From NCBI RefSeq assembly GCF_005887615.1, contig NZ_VANS01000002.1:186001-250000 (forward strand): a stretch of DNA of 64,000 nucleotides. The letters run 5' to 3'. The position numbers and the translations under genes are program-made. The notes under the pieces are model-generated. The model ran no database searches, had not been told where the DNA came from, and worked only from the letters and a program-made list of their open reading frames with translations. Below, in pieces: positions 8,329-18,100 of this stretch. Position 1 is the first letter of the stretch. Every line of letters begins with the position of its first letter. Origin of the DNA: Sulfitobacter sabulilitoris (GTDB lineage: Bacteria > Pseudomonadota > Alphaproteobacteria > Rhodobacterales > Rhodobacteraceae).

Positions 8329-11102
8329 CGGTTCTGGGTGGCATCGGCTTTACCGCGCCCTGGCTGTTGCTGGCATTGCTTGCGCTGCCGATCCTGTGGA
8401 TCATCCTGCGTGCGGTTCCGCCCGCGCCGATCCGCCGCCGCTTTCCGGGGGTGGCGTTGCTTTTGGGGCTGTCCGACGACGAAAGCGTGTCGGACCGCAC
8501 CCCGTGGTGGTTGTTGTTGCTTCGGATGCTGGCGGTTGCCGCGTTGATTTTGGGGCTGGCCGGTCCGGTCCTGAACCCGTCGCAGGACAACGCGCAGGGC
8601 GACGGGCCTTTGCTGATCGTGCTCGACGGAAGCTGGGCCGGGGCGACCCGCTGGACCCAGCAGTCGCAGGCCATCGAGGCGCAGCTGACCCGGGCCAGCC
8701 GCGCCGACCGGACGGTGGGTTTCATGGATCTGTCGCGGCCCGAAACGCCGGTCTTTCAATCCGCCGACGTCTGGCGCAGCCGGTTGCCCGGCTTTGCGCC
8801 CGCGCCATGGCAACCCAATGCCGACCGCACCGCGCGGGCGATGGGTGCCCTGGCCGACGCCGAAAGGTTCGACACACTGTGGTTCAGCGACGGGTTGGAT
8901 TACGACGGCCGTGGCGGCCTGCTGGCGGCACTGCAGAAGCGGGGCGCCGTCGAAGTTTATCAGACCGGGGCCAATGTTCTGGCCATGACGCCCGCGACCT
9001 ATGTCGACGGCGCGATTGCACTGACGGTGCGCCGCGCCGCGCCGGGGCCCGGGCGCGATGTCACGCTTCAGGCGCAGGGCCGCGACCCGGCGGGCAATGC
9101 GGCCCTTCTGGCGACGGCGATGGCGACCTTCGAAGACGGTGCGCTCAGCGCCCGCACCGAGCTTGCGCTGCCTGCAGAGATGCGCGCGCGGGTCACCCGC
9201 TTTGACATTCAGGGCCAGCGTTCGGCGGGGGCCACCACGCTGACCGATGACGGGTTGCGCCGACGCGAGGTGGCATTGATCGCGGCGCGCGAGAACCGCG
9301 AGGGGCTCGAACTGTTGTCGCCCCTGCATTACATCGAACAGGCGCTGGAACCGGCGGCGGACCTGATCAAAGGGTCACTGAGCGATGTCTTGCCCGCCAA
9401 TCCGGACGTGATCGTGCTGGCCGACGTGGCCACGTTGTCGGATGCCGAAGCCGAGGGCCTGGGCGACTGGATCGACGCGGGCGGCATGTTGGTGCGCTTT
9501 GCCGGGCCGCGTGTGGCCGCAAGCGACATCAGCCGCATCGACGAAGACCCGATGATGCCCGTGCGCCTGCGGTCGGGCGGGCGCAGCGTCGGCGGCGCGA
9601 TGAGTTGGGGCGAGCCGAAATCGCTGGCGCCCTTTTCCGAACGGTCGCCGTTCTTCGGGCTGCGGATCCCCGAGGACGTGCGGGTGACCGCGCAGGTGAT
9701 GGCGCAGCCCGATCCGACACTGGCCGAACGGGTGATCGCAGAGCTGACCGACGGCACGCCGCTGGTCACCCGCAAGCCGCGCGAACAGGGGCAGATCGTG
9801 TTGTTCCATGTCACCGCGACGGCGGAATGGTCCAGCCTGCCGCTTTCGGGGTTGTTCGTGCAGATGATGGAACGCCTGGCGGCGTCTTCGGCCACCGCGA
9901 CGCCGGAGGCGGATCAGCTCGAGGGCACCGTCTGGACGCCGGAGCGGGTGATGGACGGGTTCGGCACGCTGTCGGACGCGGGTAACCTGCCCGGTGTGGC
10001 CGGACCCGACCTGATTGATGCGCCCGCGGGGCCCGACATGCGCCCCGGCATCTACGCCTCCGGCGATCGGCGGCTGGCGCGCAACGTGGTGACGTCCGAC
10101 AGCGATCTCACCCCGGTCAGCTGGCCCGCGGGCATTCCCGTCAAGGGCTTTGCCGTCGCCCCCGAACAACCGATTGCGGGCTGGTTGCTCAGCCTCGCCA
10201 TCCTGGCCTTGGTCGCGGATGTGATCGCATCGCTGGCCCTGTCGGGGCGGTTGCTGGGGCAGCGGACGACGGCGGCGGCGGCGATGCTGGCGCTTCTGGG
10301 CGGAATCGCGGGCCAGCCCGGCCCCGCCGTGGCACAAGACAGCGCCGAGGCGTTGGCGCTGGAAGCAACCGCCGAGGTGGTCCTGGCGCATGTGCTGACC
10401 GGCAACGACAAGGTCGACGAAGTCGCGCGCGCTGGACTGATCGGTTTGACCGACACGCTGTATTTCCGCACATCTGTCGAGCCGGCAACCCCGATGGGGG
10501 TCGATCTGGAGGCCGACGAATTGGCCTTTTTCCCGATCCTGTACTGGCCGATCACCCCCGATCAGCCGCGCCCCTCTGACGAGGCCTACGCGCGGCTGAA
10601 CGACTACCTGCGCTCGGGGGGGCTGATCCTGTTCGACACGCGCGATGCCGACATCGCGGGCTTTGGCGCAAGCAGCCCGAACGGCCGCAAGTTGCAGGAT
10701 CTGGCGGCACCTCTTGATATTCCGCCGCTGGAGCCGCTGCCCGCCGACCATGTACTGACCCGCACCTTTTATCTGTTGCAGGATTTCCCGGGTCGTCATT
10801 CGAGCCGCGATGTCTGGGTCGAGGCCGCCCCCCCAGACGCCGAACAGGTCGAGGGCATGCCGTTTCGCAATCTGAATGACGGCGTGACGCCGGTCGTGAT
10901 CGGCGGCAACGACTGGGCGGCGGCCTGGGCGGTCACGTCGAACGGTGCGCCGATGCTGCCCGTGGGGCGCGGGTTCACCGGCGAGCGGCAGCGCGAGCTG
11001 GCGTTCCGCTTTGGCGTCAATCTGGTGATGCATGTGCTGACCGGAAACTACAAAAGCGATCAGGTCCACGTGCCTGCATTGCTGGACAGGCTGGGCCAAT
11101 GA
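8325..11102 (+). CDS. BatA/DUF4159 membrane protein
   Basis: Large inner-membrane protein of 925 residues. The N-terminus is a BatA-type module with two membrane segments (about 9-28 and 60-80) separated by 'RRRFPGVALLLGLSDDES'. A degenerate VWA-like region follows (LLIVLDGSWAGATR). The middle (about 380-570) resembles a class-I glutamine-amidotransferase-like fold. Another membrane segment lies near residue 620-640. The C-terminal ~210 residues match DUF4159 ('ELAFFPILYWPIT', 'LNDYLRSGGLILFDTR'). ATG overlaps the previous stop, and the stop overlaps the next ATG. Role unknown; the operon points to a membrane complex loaded or remodelled by the MoxR ATPase. Confidence 0.88.
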   Translation: MTVLGGIGFTAPWLLLALLALPILWIILRAVPPAPIRRRFPGVALLLGLSDDESVSDRTPWWLLLLRMLAVAALILGLAGPVLNPSQDNAQGDGPLLIVLDGSWAGATRWTQQSQAIEAQLTRASRADRTVGFMDLSRPETPVFQSADVWRSRLPGFAPAPWQPNADRTARAMGALADAERFDTLWFSDGLDYDGRGGLLAALQKRGAVEVYQTGANVLAMTPATYVDGAIALTVRRAAPGPGRDVTLQAQGRDPAGNAALLATAMATFEDGALSARTELALPAEMRARVTRFDIQGQRSAGATTLTDDGLRRREVALIAARENREGLELLSPLHYIEQALEPAADLIKGSLSDVLPANPDVIVLADVATLSDAEAEGLGDWIDAGGMLVRFAGPRVAASDISRIDEDPMMPVRLRSGGRSVGGAMSWGEPKSLAPFSERSPFFGLRIPEDVRVTAQVMAQPDPTLAERVIAELTDGTPLVTRKPREQGQIVLFHVTATAEWSSLPLSGLFVQMMERLAASSATATPEADQLEGTVWTPERVMDGFGTLSDAGNLPGVAGPDLIDAPAGPDMRPGIYASGDRRLARNVVTSDSDLTPVSWPAGIPVKGFAVAPEQPIAGWLLSLAILALVADVIASLALSGRLLGQRTTAAAAMLALLGGIAGQPGPAVAQDSAEALALEATAEVVLAHVLTGNDKVDEVARAGLIGLTDTLYFRTSVEPATPMGVDLEADELAFFPILYWPITPDQPRPSDEAYARLNDYLRSGGLILFDTRDADIAGFGASSPNGRKLQDLAAPLDIPPLEPLPADHVLTRTFYLLQDFPGRHSSRDVWVEAAPPDAEQVEGMPFRNLNDGVTPVVIGGNDWAAAWAVTSNGAPMLPVGRGFTGERQRELAFRFGVNLVMHVLTGNYKSDQVHVPALLDRLGQ

Positions 11103-13141
11103 CCGGAACCATCGTATTCGATCCGCTGATCCCCTGGCCGCTGCTGGCCGGTGTGGGCGCGATCGCGCTGCTGGGGGTCCTGGCTGCCCTGATGCGGGGG
11201 CTCAGCGGCTGGGCCCTGCGGGGGCTTGCGGCACTTGTCGTGCTGGCGGCGCTTGCCGGGCCATCCTATCAGCAGGAAGACCGCGCGCCGCTGACCGATA
11301 TCGTGGTCGTTCTGCACGACGACAGTGCCAGCCAGAGGCTGTCGGACCGCGGTGACCAGACGGCGGCCGCCGCCGCCACGCTGGCCACGCGGCTGGCCGA
11401 CCGGCCCAATACCGAAGTGCGCCGCATCGTCGTGCCCGATGGCGCGGGCGACGCGGGGACGCAACTGATGACGGCCCTGTCCACCGCCTTGGCGGAAGAG
11501 CCGCGCGCGCGCATCGCGGGGATCATCGCGCTGAGCGACGGGCGGGTGCACGACGCCGATCTGCCGCTGGACCTTCCGGCGCCGATGCATGTGCTTCTGA
11601 CCGGCAGGTCCACCGACTGGGACCGCCGCCTGAGTGTTCGCAATGCGCCGGCCTTTGCCATCATCGGCGAGCCCGTCACGTTGACCCTGCGGATTGAGGA
11701 CATGGGCGCGGCCCCGGCCGACGACGGATTGGCGCCGCTGGAGATTTCGGTGGACGGGGAACCCCCGCAGGCCTTTCGCGTGCCGGTCGGTCAGGACATC
11801 GAACTGCCCGTCACGCTGCCGCATGGGGGCAGGAACGTGATCCAGTTCACCGTTCCGGGCGCCGAGGGCGAGCTGACGGACCGCAACAACACCGCGCTGA
11901 TCCAGATGAACGGCGTGCGCGACCGCCTGCGTGTCCTGCTTGTCAGCGGAGAGCCGCACCCCGGTGGCCGAACCTGGCGCAACCTGCTGAAATCCGACAG
12001 CTCGGTCGATCTGGTGCATTTCACCATCCTGCGCCCCCCCGAAAAGCAGGATGGCGTGCCCGTCAGCGAACTGAGCCTGATCGCCTTTCCCACCCGCGAG
12101 CTTTTCATGGAAAAGATCGAGGATTTCGACCTGATCATCTTTGACCGGTACAAGCGTCGCGGGATCCTGCCGTCGCTGTATCTGGACAATGTCGCCAACT
12201 ACATCCGGCAGGGCGGTGCCGTTCTGGTGGCCGCCGGACCGGATTTCGCCGGCGCCGACAGCATCTATCGCTCGCCGTTGGGCCCGGTGCTGCCTGCCGC
12301 GCCGACCGCACGGGTGATCGAACAGCCCTATCGCCCGGTCGTCACCGATCTGGGCCAACGGCACCCCGTGACCGCCGGGCTGCCCGGTGGCGGCGATTGG
12401 GGGCGCTGGCTGCGCCAGGTGGATGTGGCCGACCCGAAAGGCAAGGTCGTGATGACCGGGCTGGAGGATCGCCCGCTTCTGGTGCTTGACCGCGTGGGCG
12501 AAGGGCGCGTGGCGCTGCTGGCGTCCGATCACGCGTGGCTGTGGAACCGCGGGTACGAGGGCGGCGGCCCGCAATTGGAATTGCTGCGCCGCCTGGCGCA
12601 TTGGATGATGAAGGAACCCGAACTGGAGGAAGAGGCGCTGACCGCGTTTGCGACAGGTCAGACGATGCGCATCGCCCGCCGCACGTTGGACGAGAGCGTT
12701 CCACCCGTGACCATCACCGATCCTGCCGGAACGGTCAGTGAACTGATGCTGAGCGAAGCCGCGCCGGGTGTGTTCGAAGGCGTGTTTCAGGGGCCGGAGA
12801 TCGGCCTTTACCGGCTGGAGAATGGCGACCAGACCACGGTCATCGGCCTTGGCCCGGCAGCCCCGCGCGAGTTCGAGCAGACCATTGCCACCGGCGACGT
12901 GCTGGCGCCCGTCCTGGCGGCACAACGCGGTGGCGTGGTCCGGATAGAAAACGGTCTGCCACGCCTGCGCGAGGTGTCCGCGGGGCGCCCGGCCGCGGGT
13001 CGCGGGTGGATCGGGCTGACCCCGCGCGGCGCCTACGAGACGCGCGATGTCCGCCAGACCGGGCTTTTGCCGGGGTGGCTGGTGCTGTTGCTGAGTGCGG
13101 CGCTGATCACCGCCGCATGGCTGCGCGAGGGGCGCCGCTAA
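11099..13141 (+). CDS. Membrane protein with VWA-like and glutamine amidotransferase-like regions
   Basis: Protein of 680 residues, last gene of the moxR operon (ATGA overlap). Two membrane helices lie near 12-35 and 38-58. A VWA-like region follows (DIVVVLHDDSASQRLSDR) in which the metal motif DDSAS is recognisable. The central part (about 275-440) resembles class-I GATase-like folds (VLLVSGEPHPGG ... 'FDLIIFDRYKRRGILP' ... YIRQGGAVLVAAGPDF) without an obvious catalytic Cys-His-Glu set. A C-terminal membrane helix (LLPGWLVLLLSAALITAAWL) precedes a basic tail. The stop overlaps the convergent pbpC stop by 4 bp. Architecture, not function, is supported. Confidence 0.87.
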   Translation: MTGTIVFDPLIPWPLLAGVGAIALLGVLAALMRGLSGWALRGLAALVVLAALAGPSYQQEDRAPLTDIVVVLHDDSASQRLSDRGDQTAAAAATLATRLADRPNTEVRRIVVPDGAGDAGTQLMTALSTALAEEPRARIAGIIALSDGRVHDADLPLDLPAPMHVLLTGRSTDWDRRLSVRNAPAFAIIGEPVTLTLRIEDMGAAPADDGLAPLEISVDGEPPQAFRVPVGQDIELPVTLPHGGRNVIQFTVPGAEGELTDRNNTALIQMNGVRDRLRVLLVSGEPHPGGRTWRNLLKSDSSVDLVHFTILRPPEKQDGVPVSELSLIAFPTRELFMEKIEDFDLIIFDRYKRRGILPSLYLDNVANYIRQGGAVLVAAGPDFAGADSIYRSPLGPVLPAAPTARVIEQPYRPVVTDLGQRHPVTAGLPGGGDWGRWLRQVDVADPKGKVVMTGLEDRPLLVLDRVGEGRVALLASDHAWLWNRGYEGGGPQLELLRRLAHWMMKEPELEEEALTAFATGQTMRIARRTLDESVPPVTITDPAGTVSELMLSEAAPGVFEGVFQGPEIGLYRLENGDQTTVIGLGPAAPREFEQTIATGDVLAPVLAAQRGGVVRIENGLPRLREVSAGRPAAGRGWIGLTPRGAYETRDVRQTGLLPGWLVLLLSAALITAAWLREGRR

Positions 13142-15165
13142 TCCAGCCAGACCTGCACGGTCGCCGACCGCCCCGCGGCATCGATGACGGTCAGCCTTGA
13201 AAACCCCGGACCGGTCTGCGGCAGGACCGCATCGCGCCGCATCAGCGCGGTCGCATGTGGCTGCCCATCCACCAACACGGTCAAAGGCAGAACACCGTCA
13301 CGCACCTTGAGCGGCACGCCGTCCTGCGCCCTTGCCAGAACCGCACCGTCGGGCGGAAAGGCCACGACCGGCCCACCCGGCGCAGGGGCAAAGGCGGCAG
13401 TGCGGGGCCGGAAACGCCGCAACGGCGCGGGCAGCTCCGCCGCGGTCACGATCAGCGTCTCGGGCGGCGGGGCCGGCAGCGGAGCGCGGGGGCCCGCGAT
13501 ACGGCCAAAGGCTTCGAACAGGATCGGCGCGGCCAGGTCGCCGCCGAAAGCGCCCGGCACCGGCGTGCCATCCGGCCGCCCGAGCCAGATGCCGATCACA
13601 TGGCGCCCGTCATACCCGATCGCCCATGCATCGCGGTGCCCATAGGAGGTGCCCGTCTTGTACGCGATCCGGCCCGCGCGCGATGCGGCTCCTTGCGGCG
13701 GCGGTATGTCGGACAGGATGCGGCCCACCTGCCACGCGGCGGCGCGCGAGACCATGCGCGACGTCATGGGCGGCACCTCGCCCAGGCGCCAGTGCAGCCT
13801 TGGGCCCTGACCACCCTGCGCCAGCCCGGCGTAAAGCTGCACCAGATCGGTCAGCGACAGCCCCACACCGCCAAGCGCGATGGCCAGCCCCGGCGCCGCT
13901 TTGCCGGCCAGGGCCGGTGTGGCCCCGCCCTGCCGCTGGGCAGCCATGACGCGGGCCGGTCCGAGATCGTTCATCAGGCGCACGGGCGGAATATTGAGCG
14001 ACAGCTGCAACGCGCGCCGGACGGTGATTTCGCCCCGGAACTGGCCGTCGAAATTCTGCGGCGCATAGGTGCCGAAGGTCACGGGCGCGTCGTCGATGAG
14101 CGTTTCGGGATGTACCAGCCCCTGATCGAAGGCCAAGGCGTAGATCAACGGCTTGAGGGTCGAGCCCGGCGACCGGATGGCGCGGGTCATGTCGTTGAAC
14201 CCCAGCGCGCCGCCCTCGCCGGTGTATCGCGGCGCACCGACGGACGCCAGGATTTCGCCGCTGTGGTGGTCCGCGACAAGAATCGCCGCCGACACGGCGT
14301 TGACCTGATCCCGCAGGGACAGCGCCGCCAGATGCTGCATCTGCCGCTGGAGCCCCGCGTCGAGTGTCAGGTCGTGGCGCAGCAGGCCAGGGGCCGCGCG
14401 GCGCGCCCGATCGGTCAGATGCGGCGCGCTTCGGGGAACCGGCTGCATCGCGCGGGGCACGTCCGGCATCCAAGGCTGTGGCGCCTGGCCCAGGCGGTGC
14501 AGCACCCGGTCGCGGGCGGCGCGCGCGGCATCGGGGTGGCGGTCGGGCCTGCGGGATTCGGGTGCCTGGGGCAGCGCCACCAGAAGCGCCGATTGCGCGG
14601 CGGTCAGGCGTGCCGGTGGCTTGCCGAACCACGCATGCGCCCCGGCGCGCAGCCCTTCGACCGCACCACCATAGGGCGCGTGGTTGAGATAGAGTGCGAG
14701 GATGTCGTTCTTGCCCAGGCGGCGCTCGAGAGCCAGCGCCACGCGCATCTGGCGCAGCTTGCCCGCCCATCGCCCTGTGCCCGAATTTTCCAGCAGGCGC
14801 GCCACCTGCATCGTCAAGGTGGAACCGCCTGACACGACACGGCCCTGACGCAGCGCTTGCAGGCCCGCACGCAAGAGCGCCCGGAAATCGATGCCTTGGT
14901 GGCGGAAAAACCGCTTGTCTTCGTAGGCGATCAGCATCGCCAGGAATTCAGGATCGACATCCCCAAGCCTGACCGCCAGCCGCTGGCGACCGTCTTCGAC
15001 CGGAAAGCTGCGCAGCAAGGCACCATTCCGGTCGCGCATTTCGACGGAGGTTTCCGACAACAGCGGTGGCAGTCGCGTGGCATCGACCCACCTGTCGAAC
15101 CCGTCACGTCCGGCGGCGGCGATCAGCAGCAAGGCCACGCAGGCGAAGGGGGCGAGGCGGCGCAT
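13138..15165 (-). CDS. pbpC: Penicillin-binding protein 1C
   Basis: Bifunctional class A PBP that polymerises and may cross-link peptidoglycan on the periplasmic side. It has 675 residues. A signal anchor (about 3-20) is followed by a GT51 domain with catalytic Glu in AYEDKRFFRHQG (E82) and GGSTLTMQ. The transpeptidase has the SxxK motif S335-TLK, an SLN motif (SLNIPPVR) and KTGTS. The C-terminal ~90 residues form a BiPBP_C domain. ATG overlaps the TGA of the alpha-2-macroglobulin gene (TGATG). This a2M-pbpC pairing is a known bacterial arrangement and suggests joint envelope repair or defence. Confidence 0.95.
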   Translation of the reverse strand: MRRLAPFACVALLLIAAAGRDGFDRWVDATRLPPLLSETSVEMRDRNGALLRSFPVEDGRQRLAVRLGDVDPEFLAMLIAYEDKRFFRHQGIDFRALLRAGLQALRQGRVVSGGSTLTMQVARLLENSGTGRWAGKLRQMRVALALERRLGKNDILALYLNHAPYGGAVEGLRAGAHAWFGKPPARLTAAQSALLVALPQAPESRRPDRHPDAARAARDRVLHRLGQAPQPWMPDVPRAMQPVPRSAPHLTDRARRAAPGLLRHDLTLDAGLQRQMQHLAALSLRDQVNAVSAAILVADHHSGEILASVGAPRYTGEGGALGFNDMTRAIRSPGSTLKPLIYALAFDQGLVHPETLIDDAPVTFGTYAPQNFDGQFRGEITVRRALQLSLNIPPVRLMNDLGPARVMAAQRQGGATPALAGKAAPGLAIALGGVGLSLTDLVQLYAGLAQGGQGPRLHWRLGEVPPMTSRMVSRAAAWQVGRILSDIPPPQGAASRAGRIAYKTGTSYGHRDAWAIGYDGRHVIGIWLGRPDGTPVPGAFGGDLAAPILFEAFGRIAGPRAPLPAPPPETLIVTAAELPAPLRRFRPRTAAFAPAPGGPVVAFPPDGAVLARAQDGVPLKVRDGVLPLTVLVDGQPHATALMRRDAVLPQTGPGFSRLTVIDAAGRSATVQVWLD

Positions 15166-18100
15166 CAGCGTTGCACGATCACGCGCCCGGTAGCGGTGAG
15201 GGCGCGGTATTCGGGGCGGTACATATCCTGCACCATCGCGGCGGGCTGGTGGTAATCGCCCGGCGTCACCGCGCGCAGCACATAGGCCAATTGGAACGGC
15301 GCATCGCCACGATGGTCAACTGCCGCGACAAACCTGTCCGACCGGAATTCGGCGTGCTCTGCCGCTGCGGGGTTAAGCCAGTCCAGCGCGCCGATATCAC
15401 CGCTGCGCAGCAAGGCCGGGTTGTCGATCTCGAACCCGGCGGGCAACGGATCATCGACGATCAGCCGCCCGTCGACCGCATCGAAGGGTGTGACGGTCAG
15501 CACCGCAACCAGCCTGTCGCCCGCCGCGAACCCCGCCGTCACCGGCGCGCCCTCCATGTCGAAGAACCGGCGTTCGATCGCATAGCCATACCCCCCCGCA
15601 GGCGGCGCGACGATAGGCACGCCAAAGGTGGCCAGCGTGATATCGATGGGCGCGGCCCCGGTGTTGGCAAGGGTCGATACCGCCGCCTGCGGACCGCTCA
15701 GGCGTTGCACGACAGGCCCCGATGCGGGCACTCCATTGAGCACGAGGCCCTGGCCCCCCTGTCGCGACTGGCCAAGCGCATGCGCCGCAAGCAGTACCTG
15801 CGCCGCTTCCTGTGTGGACAGCGACCTGCCCGCGCGGGTGATCCGCTGGCTCAGGTCCTGTTGGTTCAGTGCGCTGCTGCCCACCTCTGCGGCGAGCGCC
15901 AGAACCGCGGCGGCATCGCGCAGCGGGGTGCCGAAATCGTCGCGCCAGCCCGAACCGTCCGCGGGCCGCGCCAGCATCGCGCCGGCATGGCGGAACATCG
16001 CGTCGGCGCGCGGCTGGTCGCCATAGGCCGCCAGCGCGGCGCCGACCTGGGCAGCCGCCAGCGGGGTGCCGAACGCGTCGCGTTTGGTATCGGCATAGTA
16101 GCGAAGATCCCCCATCGCCGCCGCGCCTTCGCGCGCGAGGACCAGAAGCGCATAGGCGATATCCTCGCCGCCCCGATCAAAGTCCGGGGCGTAATTCACC
16201 CGGTTGCGCAAATTGTCGAGCGCCGTGGCCAAGGCCAGATCGGGCACATCATAGCCTTGCGCCCGCGCGCGGCTCAGGAAGTCGGTGACATAGGCATCGA
16301 GCCAGAACGCGCCGGACCGCGCCGACCACAGACCGAAGGCGCCGTTGCCTGCCTGCCGGGTCTGAACCTCCGCAATCGCCGCGGTCACGCGCCGCCGCAC
16401 GTCGGCCTTATCGACGTCCGCGGCAACCGATGACAGATACAGCAACGGCAGCGCGGCGGATGTCACCTGTTCGGTGCAGCCATACGGATAGCGGTCAAGC
16501 TGGTGCAGCAGCCCGGCCACATCGAACCGCGCCAAGGGGCCCGCGCTGAGAGTCGCGCTGGCGGTGCCGGGGCGCAGGCCGGCCAGCACGTTGGCGTCAA
16601 AGGTGAATGTCTCGCCCGGGGCGAGAGACAGGCGGCGTACCGTGGCGCTTTGCGGGTCGTTGGCGCGCACCGCAACCTGCAACGTCTTGCGCAGGACGGT
16701 TCCATCCGGAGCGGTCAGGGCAAGCGCGATCCTATGGTCGCCCACATCGCCCGCGCGCAGCGGCAGGCGCAGCGACGCAGTGCCCTGCGCGGGCAGCGTG
16801 ACGCGGGCGGGCACATCGTCAAGGGTCACCCCGGTCGCGCGCACCGACAGGTCCATGTCGCCTGCGGGGTCGCTGGTATGCGCGAATTCAAGCAACAGGC
16901 GGCTGTCATCACCGGGGGCAAGGAACCGCGGCAACGACGCGGTGACGACCACGGGGTCGCGCGCGATCACATCGCGGCTGGCCTGCCCCACGCCCCGCTG
17001 CGACCAGACGACCGCCATCAGGCGGATGGTGCCGTTGAACGCCGGGCGGTCGATCAGCACCTCGGCGGTGCCATCCGCACCCACCGTGACCGGGCCGCTG
17101 AAGGCCGCCATCAGCGCCTCGGTCGGAGGCGGGGATTGCAGCGACAGCGCATCGCCCGCATCGCCGCCCGACCGGACCGTGCCCAGAGCGCCGCCAAGGC
17201 CGTCGATCAGGCGACCGTACAGATCGCGCAGTTCTACCCCCAACCGCTGCTGGCCAAAGTAATGCCCGGCAGGATCGGGGCTGTCGAACCCGGTCAGGTT
17301 GAGAATGCCCAGATCGACGGCCGCGAGCGTCAGATGCGCCGTATCACCCGGCGCGATGCCCGTCACGGACACGGTGGCGCGCAGGGGCCCTTGCTGACCG
17401 TTGACCACGTCGGGCGCATCGATGGCGACACCCAGCGCCCTGATCCCGGGCCGTACCGTAGCATGCGCCAGGCCCAGGCTGCGCGCGGGGGATTGCCCGG
17501 CCTGCGCGTTCATCGGGCGAAGGACCGACGCGGTGACGTAGGCACCGGTGCCCCAGTTTTCCGTCACCGCAAGCGGGATCAGGTTTTCGCCCTGTGTCAC
17601 CTGCACGACCTTGCGATCGATCACCGCGTTCGACAGCACCGTGACAAGGGCCACGCCGTCATCACGCGCGACAATGCGCAGGCGGGCCGTGTCGCCGGGC
17701 GAATAGTCCGGCGCATCGAGCGACAGGTCCAGCCGGTCGGGTGTGTCGCGGCCATCGCCGGCGGCATACCACCCGGCAGAGAACCCGACCGACGACACGG
17801 CATAACCGGCACCGCCGAGACGTTCGACGACAAGTTCGTAATCACCCCATTGCGTCGCGACGGACAGCGGCTGCGGCGCGTCCCCCAGCGTCATCTCGCC
17901 ACTGGCGACACGGATACGGCGGGTGACAGGTTCCCAGTTCCACGAGCCGTAAAGCTGATACCACTGATACCGCGTGTCCACCCGGTTCACCGTCCAGCGG
18001 ACAGGCATCGGGGCGGCACCCGGGGCGATCAGGTCGAACCGTGCCGTCGCACCCTCTGGCAGCACATCGTCGAAACCGGCGGCGATGCCGATCATCGGAC